The notes: generated by a model from the letters alone, not told the origin. A stretch of 64,000 nt of DNA from an uncultured Bacteroidales bacterium (GCA_900542355.1 UQNE01000002.1:124001-188000), one strand, 5' to 3'. Shown: positions 30,015-40,597, numbered from the stretch's first letter. Numbers and translations: made by a program.

Positions 30015-33000
30015 ATGAAAAAGTTCTTAACACTCTTAGCGCTCTGCTTCGTGAGTTTTGCCGTTATGGCGGAGAAGCATGTGAGCGGTGTAGTTGTCGA
30101 CGAGAAAGGCGAGCCTGTGATTGGTGCTAGCGTACAAGTAAAGGGCACTTCCATAGGAACGATTTCTGACTTCGATGGCGAATTTTCTCTTTCTGCTCCC
30201 GACGATGCTACTACATTGACGGTTAGTTTCGTGGGTATGCAGACACAGGAGGTGCAGATTGCTAAAAATATGCGCATTACCCTCCACGAATCAACCGAGG
30301 TAGTACAAGAGATTGTCGTTACCGGTTATGGTAATGTCTCTAAAGGTAGTTTCGCCGGTTCTGCACAGGCTGTAGATGCCGATGCTATCGAGAAGAAAAG
30401 TCCGACCGAGATTTCTAAAGCCCTTGCCGGTGAGGTGGCAGGTGTGCAAGTCATCAATACATCCGGTCAGCCGGGTTCTAATGCTACTATCCGTATCCGT
30501 GGTATCGGTTCGCTTAATGGTAGTAGTGCTCCGTTGTATGTGGTAGATGGTGTTACTTATGATGGTGATGTGTCGTCTATCGATCCGGGGGATATCGCTT
30601 CTACCACTATCTTGAAGGACGCAACGGCAACCTCTCTCTATGGTAGCCGTGGTGCCAATGGCGTTGTGGTGATTACTACCAAAAAAGGTTCGTCGGGTGA
30701 GAAAGGCAAGATAGATGTAGATTTGAAATACGGCGGTAATATGCGTCTGCTTCCTTTGTATGATGTGATTACCTCACCTGAAGAGTATGTTACTATGTCG
30801 TGGCAGAGCCTGTACAACAACTTCCGCTATGTCGGGAAAAATAGTGAATCAGTTTCAGTAAACAATGCAAACATTGCTTTGTATGGTGCTGCCGGTCTTC
30901 CTGAAGGTTATAATCTGTGGGATGCGGATGGAAAATATTTGATCAATCCGTACGACAATGCAGGGAACTTAAATCCTTCGTTCGATAACACCGTATCGCG
31001 CCGCAAGGGCTATGAGAACTTGGAATCGTGGAAAGACGCTATCTTCCGTGTAGGGCAACGCTACGATGCAAGTGTGAAATTCCGTGGCGGTAACGACCAA
31101 CTGAGTTATTATACCAGTCTTGGTTATCTGAAAGACGAAGGATACTATCAGGCTTCCGACTTTAGTCGTTTCAATGTGCGTACCAATCTCGATTTTACGC
31201 CGAAGAAATGGCTTAAGGGTAATGTGAATGTGGCTTATTCGTATTCTGATATGAACTCTCCTGACCAGGAAGGCGATGGCAAGATGAATAACGGTTTCTA
31301 CTATGTAAATGCTATCCCTGCTATCTATCCTGTTTATTTGCGTGATGCAGATGGCAACTATGGTCAGGACTATATCGACCCGCGTACAGGCCTGCCTTAT
31401 TATGACTATGGTGATGAGTTGGATCGTAACTTTGGTCATGGTATCAACCCTGCAGGTTCGCTTCGCTTGGATAAGGAACGCCAGGTTCAACATACTGTCG
31501 ATGCCAAGGGTTCTTTGGAATTCAAACTCTATGACGGACTCAAACTGACCATCAATGCCGGCATCCACTTCTTCAACAATCTCTCTTCGCAACTGACCAA
31601 TAAGTATTATGGCGATGCAGCAGGTATTGGTCGTATCCTCCAACAATCGACCAACTTGTTCACTATCTCTGCACAAGAGTTGTTGGAGTACAACAAGACC
31701 TTCGGCGACCATACTATCCGTGTGATGGCAGGTCATGAGAACTATATCTATCGCTACGGATATGTATATGGCTACAAATCATACCTTGCTGATGGTGAGA
31801 GCCTTGATTTGAGTAATGCTATCAAGATGAACGCTACCGAGGGCAATACCAACCGCTTTGCATTGGATTCCTATTTGGCTACGGCGTCTTATAGTTACAA
31901 CGATCGCTATATGATTACTGCTAACTATCGTGCCGATGGTTCTTCGCGCTATGGCAAAGGACACCGTTGGGGCCACTTTGGTTCGGTAGGTGCTGCATGG
32001 ATGTTTACCAACGAGCAATTTATGGAACCCGCCAAAGAGTGGCTCAAGAATGGTAAGTTGCGCCTCAGTTGGGGTGTGCTTGGTAACCAGACCAGTTCGC
32101 TCTATTCTTATACCGACCTCTATTCTATCGAGAATGTAAATGATGAACTTGGCTTTATTTGGGCAAGCAAGGGTAATGATAGTATTACATGGGAGCGTGC
32201 CAATACCACCGACCTTGGCTTGGAGTTCTCGATTGGTAAGTACCTCGATGTCGAGTTAGATTATTTCTACAAACTGACCGACAACTTGCTCTTCAGTCGT
32301 GCCGTAACACCATCGCTCGGATATAGTTCCCGCCCTGTAAACGACGCACGAATGGTTAACCAAGGTGTCGAGTTTACCTTCAATGTACATGCCGTAGATA
32401 TGCGTAATGTAAAGTTGGATATCCGTTTCAATGGTTCGCACTATTCCAACAAGATGCTTCAGATGCCTATCGATTATACCAAGGCAGATGGTACCGAAGT
32501 CCGTCAAGTAATGTCGGGTGCTATGGCAGAGGGACATTCTATGTACGACCATTATACCTATGTCTTTGCTGGAGTTGAAGAAACTTCGGGTAATGCACTC
32601 TACGAGGCATACTACGATACTCGTTATGGCAATTTAGGTGATCCGAAGGGAAATAATGAGTACAACTATATCCCGTCGCTCTACCAGTGGCAACACGACA
32701 ACCCCGGGGCTGAGCAGTATTTGGCTAAGACCACTACTGCGGACGGAAGTATGGCTACAATGCAGTATGTAGGTAAATCGTATCTGCCGGATTTGGATGG
32801 CGGTTTTGGCTTCAACTTAGAGGTGTATGGCGTTACCTTGTCGGCTTCTTGCTCTTATCGTATCGGCGGTTATGGTTACGACTATACCTATATGGCACTT
32901 ATGGCTAATAGTGCTGTCGGCGGACACAACTGGCATGTGGATATTCGCAACGCTTGGATGGAAAACAATACCAAGACCGATGTACCTATCCTTACCAATG

Positions 33001-33284
33001 GCTTGGGCGAGTATGCTACTTATGCTAATATGACTTCTACTCGTTTCCTTACTTCCAACTCGTTCCTCTCGCTCAACGATGTGCAGATTGGCTATACATT
33101 CCCCAAGAAGTTGATTGAGAAAATCAAACTCAGCCGCCTCAATGTATATGTATCGGCAAACAACCTTTGCATTGCTACGGCGCGTAAGGGTTACAACCCG
33201 ATGACCTCGTTTACCGGTTCGTCAGATACCCACGCTTATAGCCCGCTATCGACGATTATGGGTGGTATCAAACTTACATTCTAA
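30015..33284 (+). CDS. SusC/RagA-family TonB-linked outer-membrane transporter (locus 1)
   Basis: TonB-dependent outer-membrane importer of 1089 residues. Order of parts: signal peptide (FLTLLALCFVSFAVMA), carboxypeptidase-regulatory-like domain (VSGVVVDEKGEPVIGASVQV, residues 23-42), TonB box region QEIVVTGYGNVSKG (about 98-111), plug (SKALAGEVAGVQVINTSGQP, NATIRIRGIGSLNG, LYGSRGANGVVVITTKKG), then a beta-barrel ending in KLTF with C-terminal Phe. It is paired with SusD 47 bp downstream, so together they import an oligomeric nutrient across the outer membrane. The neighbours (Ig-like lipoprotein, M6 protease) include no carbohydrate-active enzyme, which points to peptides or glycoprotein-derived ligands as possible substrates. 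Confidence 0.95.
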   Translation: MKKFLTLLALCFVSFAVMAEKHVSGVVVDEKGEPVIGASVQVKGTSIGTISDFDGEFSLSAPDDATTLTVSFVGMQTQEVQIAKNMRITLHESTEVVQEIVVTGYGNVSKGSFAGSAQAVDADAIEKKSPTEISKALAGEVAGVQVINTSGQPGSNATIRIRGIGSLNGSSAPLYVVDGVTYDGDVSSIDPGDIASTTILKDATATSLYGSRGANGVVVITTKKGSSGEKGKIDVDLKYGGNMRLLPLYDVITSPEEYVTMSWQSLYNNFRYVGKNSESVSVNNANIALYGAAGLPEGYNLWDADGKYLINPYDNAGNLNPSFDNTVSRRKGYENLESWKDAIFRVGQRYDASVKFRGGNDQLSYYTSLGYLKDEGYYQASDFSRFNVRTNLDFTPKKWLKGNVNVAYSYSDMNSPDQEGDGKMNNGFYYVNAIPAIYPVYLRDADGNYGQDYIDPRTGLPYYDYGDELDRNFGHGINPAGSLRLDKERQVQHTVDAKGSLEFKLYDGLKLTINAGIHFFNNLSSQLTNKYYGDAAGIGRILQQSTNLFTISAQELLEYNKTFGDHTIRVMAGHENYIYRYGYVYGYKSYLADGESLDLSNAIKMNATEGNTNRFALDSYLATASYSYNDRYMITANYRADGSSRYGKGHRWGHFGSVGAAWMFTNEQFMEPAKEWLKNGKLRLSWGVLGNQTSSLYSYTDLYSIENVNDELGFIWASKGNDSITWERANTTDLGLEFSIGKYLDVELDYFYKLTDNLLFSRAVTPSLGYSSRPVNDARMVNQGVEFTFNVHAVDMRNVKLDIRFNGSHYSNKMLQMPIDYTKADGTEVRQVMSGAMAEGHSMYDHYTYVFAGVEETSGNALYEAYYDTRYGNLGDPKGNNEYNYIPSLYQWQHDNPGAEQYLAKTTTADGSMATMQYVGKSYLPDLDGGFGFNLEVYGVTLSASCSYRIGGYGYDYTYMALMANSAVGGHNWHVDIRNAWMENNTKTDVPILTNGLGEYATYANMTSTRFLTSNSFLSLNDVQIGYTFPKKLIEKIKLSRLNVYVSANNLCIATARKGYNPMTSFTGSSDTHAYSPLSTIMGGIKLTF

Positions 33285-33331
33285 TCCGTAAGGTGTAACC
33301 TAAATAGTTTTACTCAATAAAGAATACAAAT

Positions 33332-34936
33332 ATGAAAACAAAATCGTATATTTTAGCAGCGGCCTTGGTATTAGGGCTCGCAGGTTGCTCTCTTGATCAA
33401 GAGCCGGGTGGTAGCACTATCACCAAAAAGCAGTACGATAATATGGATGATAAGGTAGCAGGTACCGTCAATGGTGTCTATTCGCTTCTGTATGAGTATG
33501 GTGGTGAGCATGATGCATTCGGTTTGCGTTCTATCGATATGTACGGCGATTTGCTTTGTGGCGACATGGCTATGAAAACGCAGCGTTATGGTTGGTTCAA
33601 CTCCGATGAGTTGGGACAAACCTATCAGCGTCGTTCCTATTTTTGGTCGTTCTACTACAATATCATCCGCCAATGCAACTTGGCACTCAATGTGGTAGAG
33701 GCAGACGGAAAACCTACTATCAGTTTCGATGCTGCCACTATTACCGATGAGCAGTATGCCAAAGGCTACTATTATGCCGAGTTGCTTACGCTCCGTGGTT
33801 GGGCATATTCTTCACTTTTGCGTTTCTTTACTGCCGCAAACGATGTGGATATCAATACAGAGTTGTCTATACCTATCTATACGGAGGCAGACACCAAAGA
33901 TGACTCTACTTTGGGTGCACCGCGTTCTACTATGACTAGCGTCTTTATGCGTGTAGAAGAGGATCTCCTGCAAGCCATCGCTTACTTTACCGCTTACAAT
34001 AAACTCTCGCGCGGTGAAAACAAACTGCATGTGAATATCGATGTGGCGCGTATGGTGCTTGCATACTCCTACCTCAACAAAGGTGTGTTGGAGAGTTCTG
34101 ATGCTACCAATAAGGAGAAAGATTTTACCAATGCTATCCGCTATGTGGATGATTTGCTCGGTGCTACTACTGCTCAGATCTTACCGCAAGCAGAGGTGCT
34201 TACCAATGGCTTCAACAATGTGGATACCAAGAGTTGGATCTGGGGTGAGGCTGTAACGGTGGAGAATACTACGAGTTTAGCATCATTCTTTGGTCAATGC
34301 GATATCTATTCTTATAGTTACGCTTCTGCCGGCGATATCAAAGGAATTGATGAGGCATTATACAAAGAAATACAAGCATTGGGTTGGGATATTCGTGAAG
34401 GTTGGTGGAACAACTATGTAACCAAAAATCCAAAGGCAACTACCTTCCAAAATGCGCCTGATGGCAAGTTCTTCTCTGCCAAGAGTACTACACTCTCCGG
34501 CGACCGTGATTGGCTGAGCGACAATGTCTTTATGCGTATCGAGTTGGCATACTTGATTGGTGCGGAGGCTGCATATCGCAACAACGACTACACCAAAGCC
34601 ATTACCTATCTTACTACGCTTACCGATCAGCGTGTAAAACCCACTACCGAGGCGCAGACTGCTTACGATACTTTCAAAGCCGGTCTGACCGATGCTGATG
34701 TACTCAAAACGGCTATTCGCTACAACTGGCGTGTAGAGTTGTGGGGAGAGGGCTATGGCTTGCAAACTTTCAAACGCTGGAACGAAACGGTAAATTTGGG
34801 TACAAATCACTTGCGTACTAATAAGAATATCTCTCCTTCGGCTACTCCGCGTTTATTTACTTTCGAGTTGCCGACCTCTGAAACTCGCTACAATCCGTTT
34901 ATCAATAGCACAACGGAATTAACGAAGCAACAATGA
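33332..34936 (+). CDS. SusD/RagB-family surface lipoprotein (locus 1)
   Basis: Surface-exposed substrate-binding lipoprotein that caps the SusC pore. Signal peptide and lipobox are SYILAAALVLGLAGCSLDQE (Cys20). The N-terminal SusD signature (NMDDKVAGTVNGVYSLL), the TPR helices (YYAELLTLRGWAYSSLLRFF) and the C-terminal RagB domain (LSDNVFMRIELAYLIGAEAA; WRVELWGEGYGLQTFKRWN) are all present. Length 534 is typical. It forms an operon with the preceding SusC and the following lipoprotein. Confidence 0.95.
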   Translation: MKTKSYILAAALVLGLAGCSLDQEPGGSTITKKQYDNMDDKVAGTVNGVYSLLYEYGGEHDAFGLRSIDMYGDLLCGDMAMKTQRYGWFNSDELGQTYQRRSYFWSFYYNIIRQCNLALNVVEADGKPTISFDAATITDEQYAKGYYYAELLTLRGWAYSSLLRFFTAANDVDINTELSIPIYTEADTKDDSTLGAPRSTMTSVFMRVEEDLLQAIAYFTAYNKLSRGENKLHVNIDVARMVLAYSYLNKGVLESSDATNKEKDFTNAIRYVDDLLGATTAQILPQAEVLTNGFNNVDTKSWIWGEAVTVENTTSLASFFGQCDIYSYSYASAGDIKGIDEALYKEIQALGWDIREGWWNNYVTKNPKATTFQNAPDGKFFSAKSTTLSGDRDWLSDNVFMRIELAYLIGAEAAYRNNDYTKAITYLTTLTDQRVKPTTEAQTAYDTFKAGLTDADVLKTAIRYNWRVELWGEGYGLQTFKRWNETVNLGTNHLRTNKNISPSATPRLFTFELPTSETRYNPFINSTTELTKQQ

Positions 34937-34975
34937 TAATACTAATAATACAATAACCATACAAATTTTTATCGT

Positions 34976-36187
34976 ATGAAAAAGAACTTATTTATCCTTG
35001 CGCTCTGCGCAATCTCAACCTGTTTCTTCGCAGGTTGCAAGGGCTTTGAAAATGGAAAAAATGAACCGGGAACCGATATCAAGATCGAGATAACGCCGGC
35101 TACACTTACATTAAGTGTTGGTGAGTCACAAAAATTGAACTACAAAGTTACTCCCGTAGGTACGAGTGTTTCTGTTAAATGGGCTTCTAATGACGCATCG
35201 GTAGTTACCGTTAATCAATCCGGTATCATTCAGGCTGTTGCAGCAGGAACTGCAACCATTACGGCTTCGGCTGACAATGCTACTTCCGGTACTTGTGTAG
35301 TTACAGTATCAAACGATGCTGTGTTGAACAATTTCTCCTTTAGCGATTTCAATATCTTTGGTGAGATTACTGAGGTTGCCGGTGCTCCTATTCAGGAAGT
35401 AGAATTGAAAAGTGGTGTTACTGTAAAATGCAAAGTTGTAACCGGTTTGTATTTGTATGTTTGGAACTCAGGACTTACTTTTGTTGATGGTACTGGCTTT
35501 GCCGGTGAGGGCTATATTATTATGCCAACCACTCCTCTTATGATGTACCAAACAGCAGAGTCGGTAACACTTCCCAGTGGTGAAACTCTTAAAGAAGGTA
35601 AGTTGATTGGAACTGATTATTGGGCGATTGAGGCTATGGGTAAAAACCAAAAACCTTATACTACAGAAGCCGGATATTTGGCAGATACTGCTGCTTATTG
35701 CACTTTCTGGGATAAATATGTTGACTATGTAACAGAAAGAGATACAACCACTGATCTTGAACCATTGATTTCTGCTTACGAAGATGCACATAAGGGCGCT
35801 ATCTTGTGGTCTTGGAATGCTAATAAAAATAAAGCTCCGCTAATTATCGATGTATATGGCTATGTAAAACATGCACAGTTCGCATTTGCGGATGAAGGTG
35901 CAGAAGAGGCTATCTTGTACACGGCTACTATCGAATGGCTTGACTTCGTAAACGAGGGGCGTCTTATGGGATTGAAAACAGAGGGAAGCGATGCTGCTTT
36001 GACTATAGTTCATCCTTATGATATGAATACTATCACCAAGACTTACTCCAACGAAAGTGGTGAGGTTGCAGAGGCTGTTTCAGCACCTAAATATGTTGTT
36101 ATTGATGAGAAGCATATTCATTTAGGTGAGAATCCGCTTCGTCAGGTGTTGGAATCGAAAAGTATCTATAATCTCTATCGCAAATAA
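34976..36187 (+). CDS. Lipoprotein with bacterial Ig-like (BIg2) domain, third gene of SusC/D locus 1
   Basis: A 403-residue surface lipoprotein: NLFILALCAISTCFFAGCKG carries the lipobox (FAGC). Residues 35-115 form a BIg2 domain (ITPATLTLSVGESQKLNYKV, VKWASNDASVVTVNQSGIIQ, AVAAGTATITA), a fold used for carbohydrate or surface binding. The C-terminal 285 residues are not recognised. Its position directly after SusD is where surface glycan-binding proteins (SusE/F-like) occur, so it probably presents substrate to the transporter. A strong terminator at 36212-36249 ends the operon. Confidence 0.8.
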   Translation: MKKNLFILALCAISTCFFAGCKGFENGKNEPGTDIKIEITPATLTLSVGESQKLNYKVTPVGTSVSVKWASNDASVVTVNQSGIIQAVAAGTATITASADNATSGTCVVTVSNDAVLNNFSFSDFNIFGEITEVAGAPIQEVELKSGVTVKCKVVTGLYLYVWNSGLTFVDGTGFAGEGYIIMPTTPLMMYQTAESVTLPSGETLKEGKLIGTDYWAIEAMGKNQKPYTTEAGYLADTAAYCTFWDKYVDYVTERDTTTDLEPLISAYEDAHKGAILWSWNANKNKAPLIIDVYGYVKHAQFAFADEGAEEAILYTATIEWLDFVNEGRLMGLKTEGSDAALTIVHPYDMNTITKTYSNESGEVAEAVSAPKYVVIDEKHIHLGENPLRQVLESKSIYNLYRK

Positions 36188-36211
36188 TTTTATTTAGCGT
36201 GATTTGACTAT

Positions 36212-36249
36212 ACGGCTGCCTGACAGATTATTGTTAGGCAGCCGTTTTT
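36212..36249 (+). terminator. Intrinsic terminator of SusC/D locus 1
   Basis: ACGGCTGCCTGACA pairs with TGTTAGGCAGCCGT, followed by TTTT. The stem has about 14 bp. Confidence 0.92.
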
Positions 36250-36303
36250 ATTTCATAGGCAGAGAGACAAATTTATGTTTTTTCTTGACAATGTCTGTTT
36301 TTA

Positions 36304-36335
36304 TTTGTGCATATCAAAATTATTTTGTATCTTCG
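36304..36335 (+). promoter_or_regulatory. Promoter of the M6 metalloprotease gene
   Basis: TTTG (36304-36307), exact 20-base spacer, TATCTTCG (36328-36335; one mismatch to TAnnTTTG). It supports the ATG at 36384 as start. Confidence 0.6.
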
Positions 36336-36383
36336 CCCCCAAATTACGAGTGGTGTATGCAAACCGCTATAAAAAACCTCTAT

Positions 36384-39257
36384 ATGAAAAGATTATCAAC
36401 CATTCTCTTGGTGCTATGCGTAGGCTTATCCGCCCTGTGGGCCGTGCCTGCTGCACCTAATCTCTTTCGGGTTACTCAGCCCGATGGTTCTGAACTGATG
36501 GTGCGCCTCATCGGTGATGAGAGTTTCCACTATTATGCCTTGGAGGATGGTACGCCTATTCGCCAAAATGATAACGGCTTCTGGGTAGAGGATACTTCGT
36601 TCGATGCTCCTAAGGCTATGGCTAAGGCACAGCGTGTGGCTCATCGTGAGATGATCGGCGGAGGCTTCCCGCTTACGGGCAGCCCGAAAGCATTGGTGCT
36701 GTTGGTTGGTTTCGCAGACCTGCCTTTCGACCAAACACGCGACAACTTCAATGCGTTGCTCAACGAATCCGGCTATTCATACAATGGCGCAACAGGTTCT
36801 TGTCGCGACTATTTTATTGCATCGTCTGACAGTCTGTTCCAGCCGCAGTTTGATGTCTATGGTCCCTATAAGGCAAGCCACAATATGGCATACTATGGCG
36901 CAGAGGAAGGCGATAGCCATGATGCCAATCCGCAAGAATTGATTGTAGAGGCTTGCCAATTAGCGGCTGCTGCCGGGGTCGATTTCTCGCAGTACGATAC
37001 CAACAACGATGGCGTGTTGGATAATGTCTTTGTCTATTTCGCCGGTCATAACCAAGCCGAGGGCGGAGGTGAGAACACGATTTGGCCCCACCAAAGCGAC
37101 CTCAGTTCGCTCAATATCCGTGTCGATGGTAAGCGATTGGGTACTTATGCTTGTACTTCGGAGTATAGCGGCTCGAGCGGAACACGCCGTGCGTCTATCG
37201 GCACTTTCTGCCACGAGTTTGGACATGTGCTCGGTTTGCCCGATTTCTATGATACCAACTATAGTATCTATACGGTCGGCAACTGGGATATTATGTGCTC
37301 AGGCAGCTACAACAACAATGGGCAGACCCCGCCGGTCTATACCTCTTATGAGCGTTTCTTCCTCGGGTGGCTCAAACCTACGCAACTGACCGAGAAAGGA
37401 CAGTATTTCCTCGAGCCTCTCGAGACCTCCAATACCGCCTACTTGTTGGCTGCTTCGCAGCACAACTTGTCGGGTTCTTCTCCATCACCGTCCGAGTTCT
37501 TTATGATTGAGTATCGTACCAATGTGGGATGGGATGCGCCAAGCGGGGCACTCCCGGGAGTAGGTATGTTGGTATGGCATATCGACTATTCCGCTACGGC
37601 ATGGAATACCAATACCCCTAATAACGGACCGACACTTATTCGTATGCACCTCGAAGAAGCCAACGGAATAGGCTGGAATAAACGCTCAAATGGGGAGTCG
37701 GGACGCGCTTCCGACCCATACCCCGGTACGATGGGCATCACGCGTTTTATCCCCACGCTCCACAATGGTACGGTGCTAAATCAGCAGCCTATATTCAATA
37801 TATCCGAACTGAGCAATCTCCTGTCTTTTACCTACATCGCTGCAGGTGATGCACAGTTGCTCTCCGATAAGTCGTCTGTCGATTTGGTTACAACCGTTTC
37901 TGATGCCAATCGTATTGTTGGTTGGACACCGCAATCGTTTCTGCTTACAGGCAAAGGCTTAGACCCTGCCGAAACGCTCACTATGCAAATATCGGGCAAT
38001 TTCTATGTGGCTGCTGCCGATAATGCACCCGCTCGCGGTAATGCGGCTTGGCGCAAATCTATCACACTGACCCCCTCCGCCGATTCTACTCTCTCGCAGA
38101 ATGTATGGGTATGCTTCAACCCCACACGCCAAAACTGTTCCCCCATCAGCACCGTGCTTTCGGTTTCTGGTACAGGCGTCAGTCTGTCGCTGCCTGTTAC
38201 GGGTACGGCCTCACGCCCCACTTATGTTACTACTCCGCGGGTAAAGCCTACATCGCTCATCTCTCCTTATTCTTTTCGTGTATCGTGGGAACCGGTGGAG
38301 GACGCTACCGAGTACTATATCACTCTCTTTAGTGTAGCCAATGGCACATCCTCTTTCTTGCAGAGTTTTGAGAACTTTGATTCGCCGTCTTCTGTTGCCG
38401 ATGAGAATTGGGAAAGCAATACCAACTTGGTTACCACCTCTTCGCGTGCCGATGGCAGCAAGTCGCTGTATTTCCGCAACACAGGCGACTGTGTTACCTC
38501 TGAGGAGTATCCGTTCCCGATCACTTCGCTCTCGTTCTGGATCAATTCGATTATCTCTGATGTAGATACTACAGGTTTCATCGATTGGGAGGCATGGAAC
38601 GGTAAAAAATGGGTGTCGCTTCCTGCTATGCGAACCAATATCCTCCGTTTCTCGCAGCAGACCACACTCTCCTACACATTCGATGTGGCAGACAACTATA
38701 CCCGCTTCCGCTTCACTTTTACCGACAATGGCGGTTCGGGTGTGGCAGTAGATGCATTCAATGCCACCTGCTCGCAGAAGGTAGATTATATCTACCGTGG
38801 GCGCAACCTGACCATATCTGATGTAGATGGCGATGAGAACTACACCATCAGCAATATCACGGGGCTAACTCCTTCTACTACTTACTATTATCGTATTCGC
38901 TGTACCGATCTTGGGCGCGGATGTGAGGAGCACCTGACCGACTTGACCGACCCCGTGGAGGTTACTACGATGCCGGGCGTGAGCATAGAGGATACCAAGC
39001 ACCTCTCGTTGGCGGTCGATTCTATCAACTTCGATGTGGCTACCCATGCGGTCTATATCCAAGAGCCAACCAACAGCGGAAGGCTATACATATACGATAG
39101 TGCCGGACACTTGGTATATTCGTTCCGTACCTATCTCGGACAGACTATCTATTCCATCCCCGTTGGGGTACTTACGCGTCGTAACCTGTACATTATTAAG
39201 TATGTAGAAAATAGCAAACTGCAGCGTAAGCAGCGTTGGGCAAAGTTTATTCTTTAA
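36384..39257 (+). CDS. Secreted M6-family metalloprotease with type IX secretion-like C-terminal domain
   Basis: A 957-residue secreted protease. Signal peptide: RLSTILLVLCVGLSALWAVP. The zinc site GTFCHEFGHVLGLPDFYDT (HExGH at about residue 277) and the following NWDIMCSGSYNNNG (Met-turn) define family M6 (immune inhibitor A-like). Further on come a jelly-roll/MAM-like region (SKSLYFRNTGDCVTS), fibronectin type III-like segments (VKPTSLISPYSFRVSWEPVE) and a C-terminal domain with GRLYIYDSAGHLVYSF and a closing KQRWAKFIL, resembling a type IX secretion sorting domain. The frame is open to 36204, but promoter and terminator positions exclude that start. Being downstream of the SusC/D locus it may supply peptides to it. 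Confidence 0.88.
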   Translation: MKRLSTILLVLCVGLSALWAVPAAPNLFRVTQPDGSELMVRLIGDESFHYYALEDGTPIRQNDNGFWVEDTSFDAPKAMAKAQRVAHREMIGGGFPLTGSPKALVLLVGFADLPFDQTRDNFNALLNESGYSYNGATGSCRDYFIASSDSLFQPQFDVYGPYKASHNMAYYGAEEGDSHDANPQELIVEACQLAAAAGVDFSQYDTNNDGVLDNVFVYFAGHNQAEGGGENTIWPHQSDLSSLNIRVDGKRLGTYACTSEYSGSSGTRRASIGTFCHEFGHVLGLPDFYDTNYSIYTVGNWDIMCSGSYNNNGQTPPVYTSYERFFLGWLKPTQLTEKGQYFLEPLETSNTAYLLAASQHNLSGSSPSPSEFFMIEYRTNVGWDAPSGALPGVGMLVWHIDYSATAWNTNTPNNGPTLIRMHLEEANGIGWNKRSNGESGRASDPYPGTMGITRFIPTLHNGTVLNQQPIFNISELSNLLSFTYIAAGDAQLLSDKSSVDLVTTVSDANRIVGWTPQSFLLTGKGLDPAETLTMQISGNFYVAAADNAPARGNAAWRKSITLTPSADSTLSQNVWVCFNPTRQNCSPISTVLSVSGTGVSLSLPVTGTASRPTYVTTPRVKPTSLISPYSFRVSWEPVEDATEYYITLFSVANGTSSFLQSFENFDSPSSVADENWESNTNLVTTSSRADGSKSLYFRNTGDCVTSEEYPFPITSLSFWINSIISDVDTTGFIDWEAWNGKKWVSLPAMRTNILRFSQQTTLSYTFDVADNYTRFRFTFTDNGGSGVAVDAFNATCSQKVDYIYRGRNLTISDVDGDENYTISNITGLTPSTTYYYRIRCTDLGRGCEEHLTDLTDPVEVTTMPGVSIEDTKHLSLAVDSINFDVATHAVYIQEPTNSGRLYIYDSAGHLVYSFRTYLGQTIYSIPVGVLTRRNLYIIKYVENSKLQRKQRWAKFIL

Positions 39258-39287
39258 CAAATATATTATTTATTCACAAACGAATCG

Positions 39288-40583
39288 ATGAAGAATTTTG
39301 TAGAAGAACTACGATGGAGAGGCATGCTCCAGGACATCATGCCGGGTACTGAAGAACAACTCAATAAAGAGGTTACTGCCGCCTATGTCGGTATCGACCC
39401 TACCGCCGACAGCCTCCATATCGGACACCTATGCGGTATCATGATGCTACGCCACTTGCAGCGTTGCGGACACAAACCGATTGCGCTGATTGGCGGTGCT
39501 ACGGGTATGATCGGCGACCCGAGCGGTAAGTCGGCAGAGCGTAACCTGCTCGATGAACCTACCCTGCGCCACAACCAAGAATGCATCCAACGCCAGTTGG
39601 AGCGGTTCCTCGATTTCCACTCCGATGCGCCCAATGCTGCTGAGTTGGTCAACAACTACGACTGGATGAAAGACTATACTTTCCTCGATTTCGCACGCAA
39701 TGTCGGCAAACTCATCACCGTCAATTATATGATGGCGAAAGACTCCGTCAAGAAGCGTTTTAATGGGGAGTTCTCGCAAGGTATGTCCTTTACCGAGTTT
39801 ACCTACCAACTCTTACAGGGCTACGACTATGTCTATCTCAATAAGCACAAAGGTTGCAAACTCCAGATGGGCGGAAGCGACCAATGGGGAAACATCACCA
39901 CGGGTACGGAACTCATAAAGAAGATGGGCGGCGGTGAGGCGTATGCACTCACTTGCCCCCTTATCACCAAAGCCGACGGCGGTAAGTTCGGTAAGACCGA
40001 GAGCGGAAATATCTGGCTCGACCGTCGCTACACCTCTCCGTTTAAGTTCTACCAGTTCTGGCTCAATGTGAGCGATGAGGACGCTAAACGCTACATCAAG
40101 ATATTCACCTCGCTCGAAAAAGAGGAGATAGATGCGCTCATTGCCGAGCACGAGCAGGCACCGCACCTTCGCGCGCTCCAAAAACGCCTTGCCAAAGAGG
40201 TTACGATCATGGTGCATAGCGTAGAGGACTACGAGGCAGCCGTTGAGGCAACCAATATCCTTTTTGGTAATGCCACGGCAGAGACCCTCCATAAGTTGGA
40301 CGAGCAGACATTCTTGCAGGTCTTTGAGGGCGTTGAGCAGTATGAGGTGAGCCGTGATGAATTGGCAGCAGGTATTCCGCCTCTTGATTTGCTGGCAGAG
40401 AAAACCAACATCTTCTCCAGCAAAGGCGAGGCACGCAAGATGATACAAGCCAACGGATTCTCGATGAATAAGGAGAAACTGACCGACCCGCAAACGCCTA
40501 TCACCACTGCGGCTCTGCTCAACGATAAGTACCTCCTATTCCAAAAAGGCAAGAAAAACTACTATCTCGTTGTAGTAAAATAA
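39288..40583 (+). CDS. tyrS: Tyrosine--tRNA ligase
   Basis: Class I synthetase charging tRNA-Tyr. HIGH motif HIGH at residues 44-47 (SLHIGHLCGIMML). The KMSKS-equivalent is KFGKTESGN at about 230-238. Tyrosine-recognition segments YVGIDPTADSL and LLQGYDYVYLN are in place, and a C-terminal S4-like domain ends the 431-residue protein (SKGEARKMIQANGFSMNKEK). It starts 30 bp after the M6 protease gene with no terminator between, so partial co-transcription is possible. Two terminators follow. Confidence 0.97.
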   Translation: MKNFVEELRWRGMLQDIMPGTEEQLNKEVTAAYVGIDPTADSLHIGHLCGIMMLRHLQRCGHKPIALIGGATGMIGDPSGKSAERNLLDEPTLRHNQECIQRQLERFLDFHSDAPNAAELVNNYDWMKDYTFLDFARNVGKLITVNYMMAKDSVKKRFNGEFSQGMSFTEFTYQLLQGYDYVYLNKHKGCKLQMGGSDQWGNITTGTELIKKMGGGEAYALTCPLITKADGGKFGKTESGNIWLDRRYTSPFKFYQFWLNVSDEDAKRYIKIFTSLEKEEIDALIAEHEQAPHLRALQKRLAKEVTIMVHSVEDYEAAVEATNILFGNATAETLHKLDEQTFLQVFEGVEQYEVSRDELAAGIPPLDLLAEKTNIFSSKGEARKMIQANGFSMNKEKLTDPQTPITTAALLNDKYLLFQKGKKNYYLVVVK

Positions 40584-40597
40584 CGGCTGAATGCGCT

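Noticed and set aside
36204..36383. N-terminal extension of the M6 protease
   Set aside because: It would span a terminator hairpin and a promoter; the signal peptide begins at 36384.
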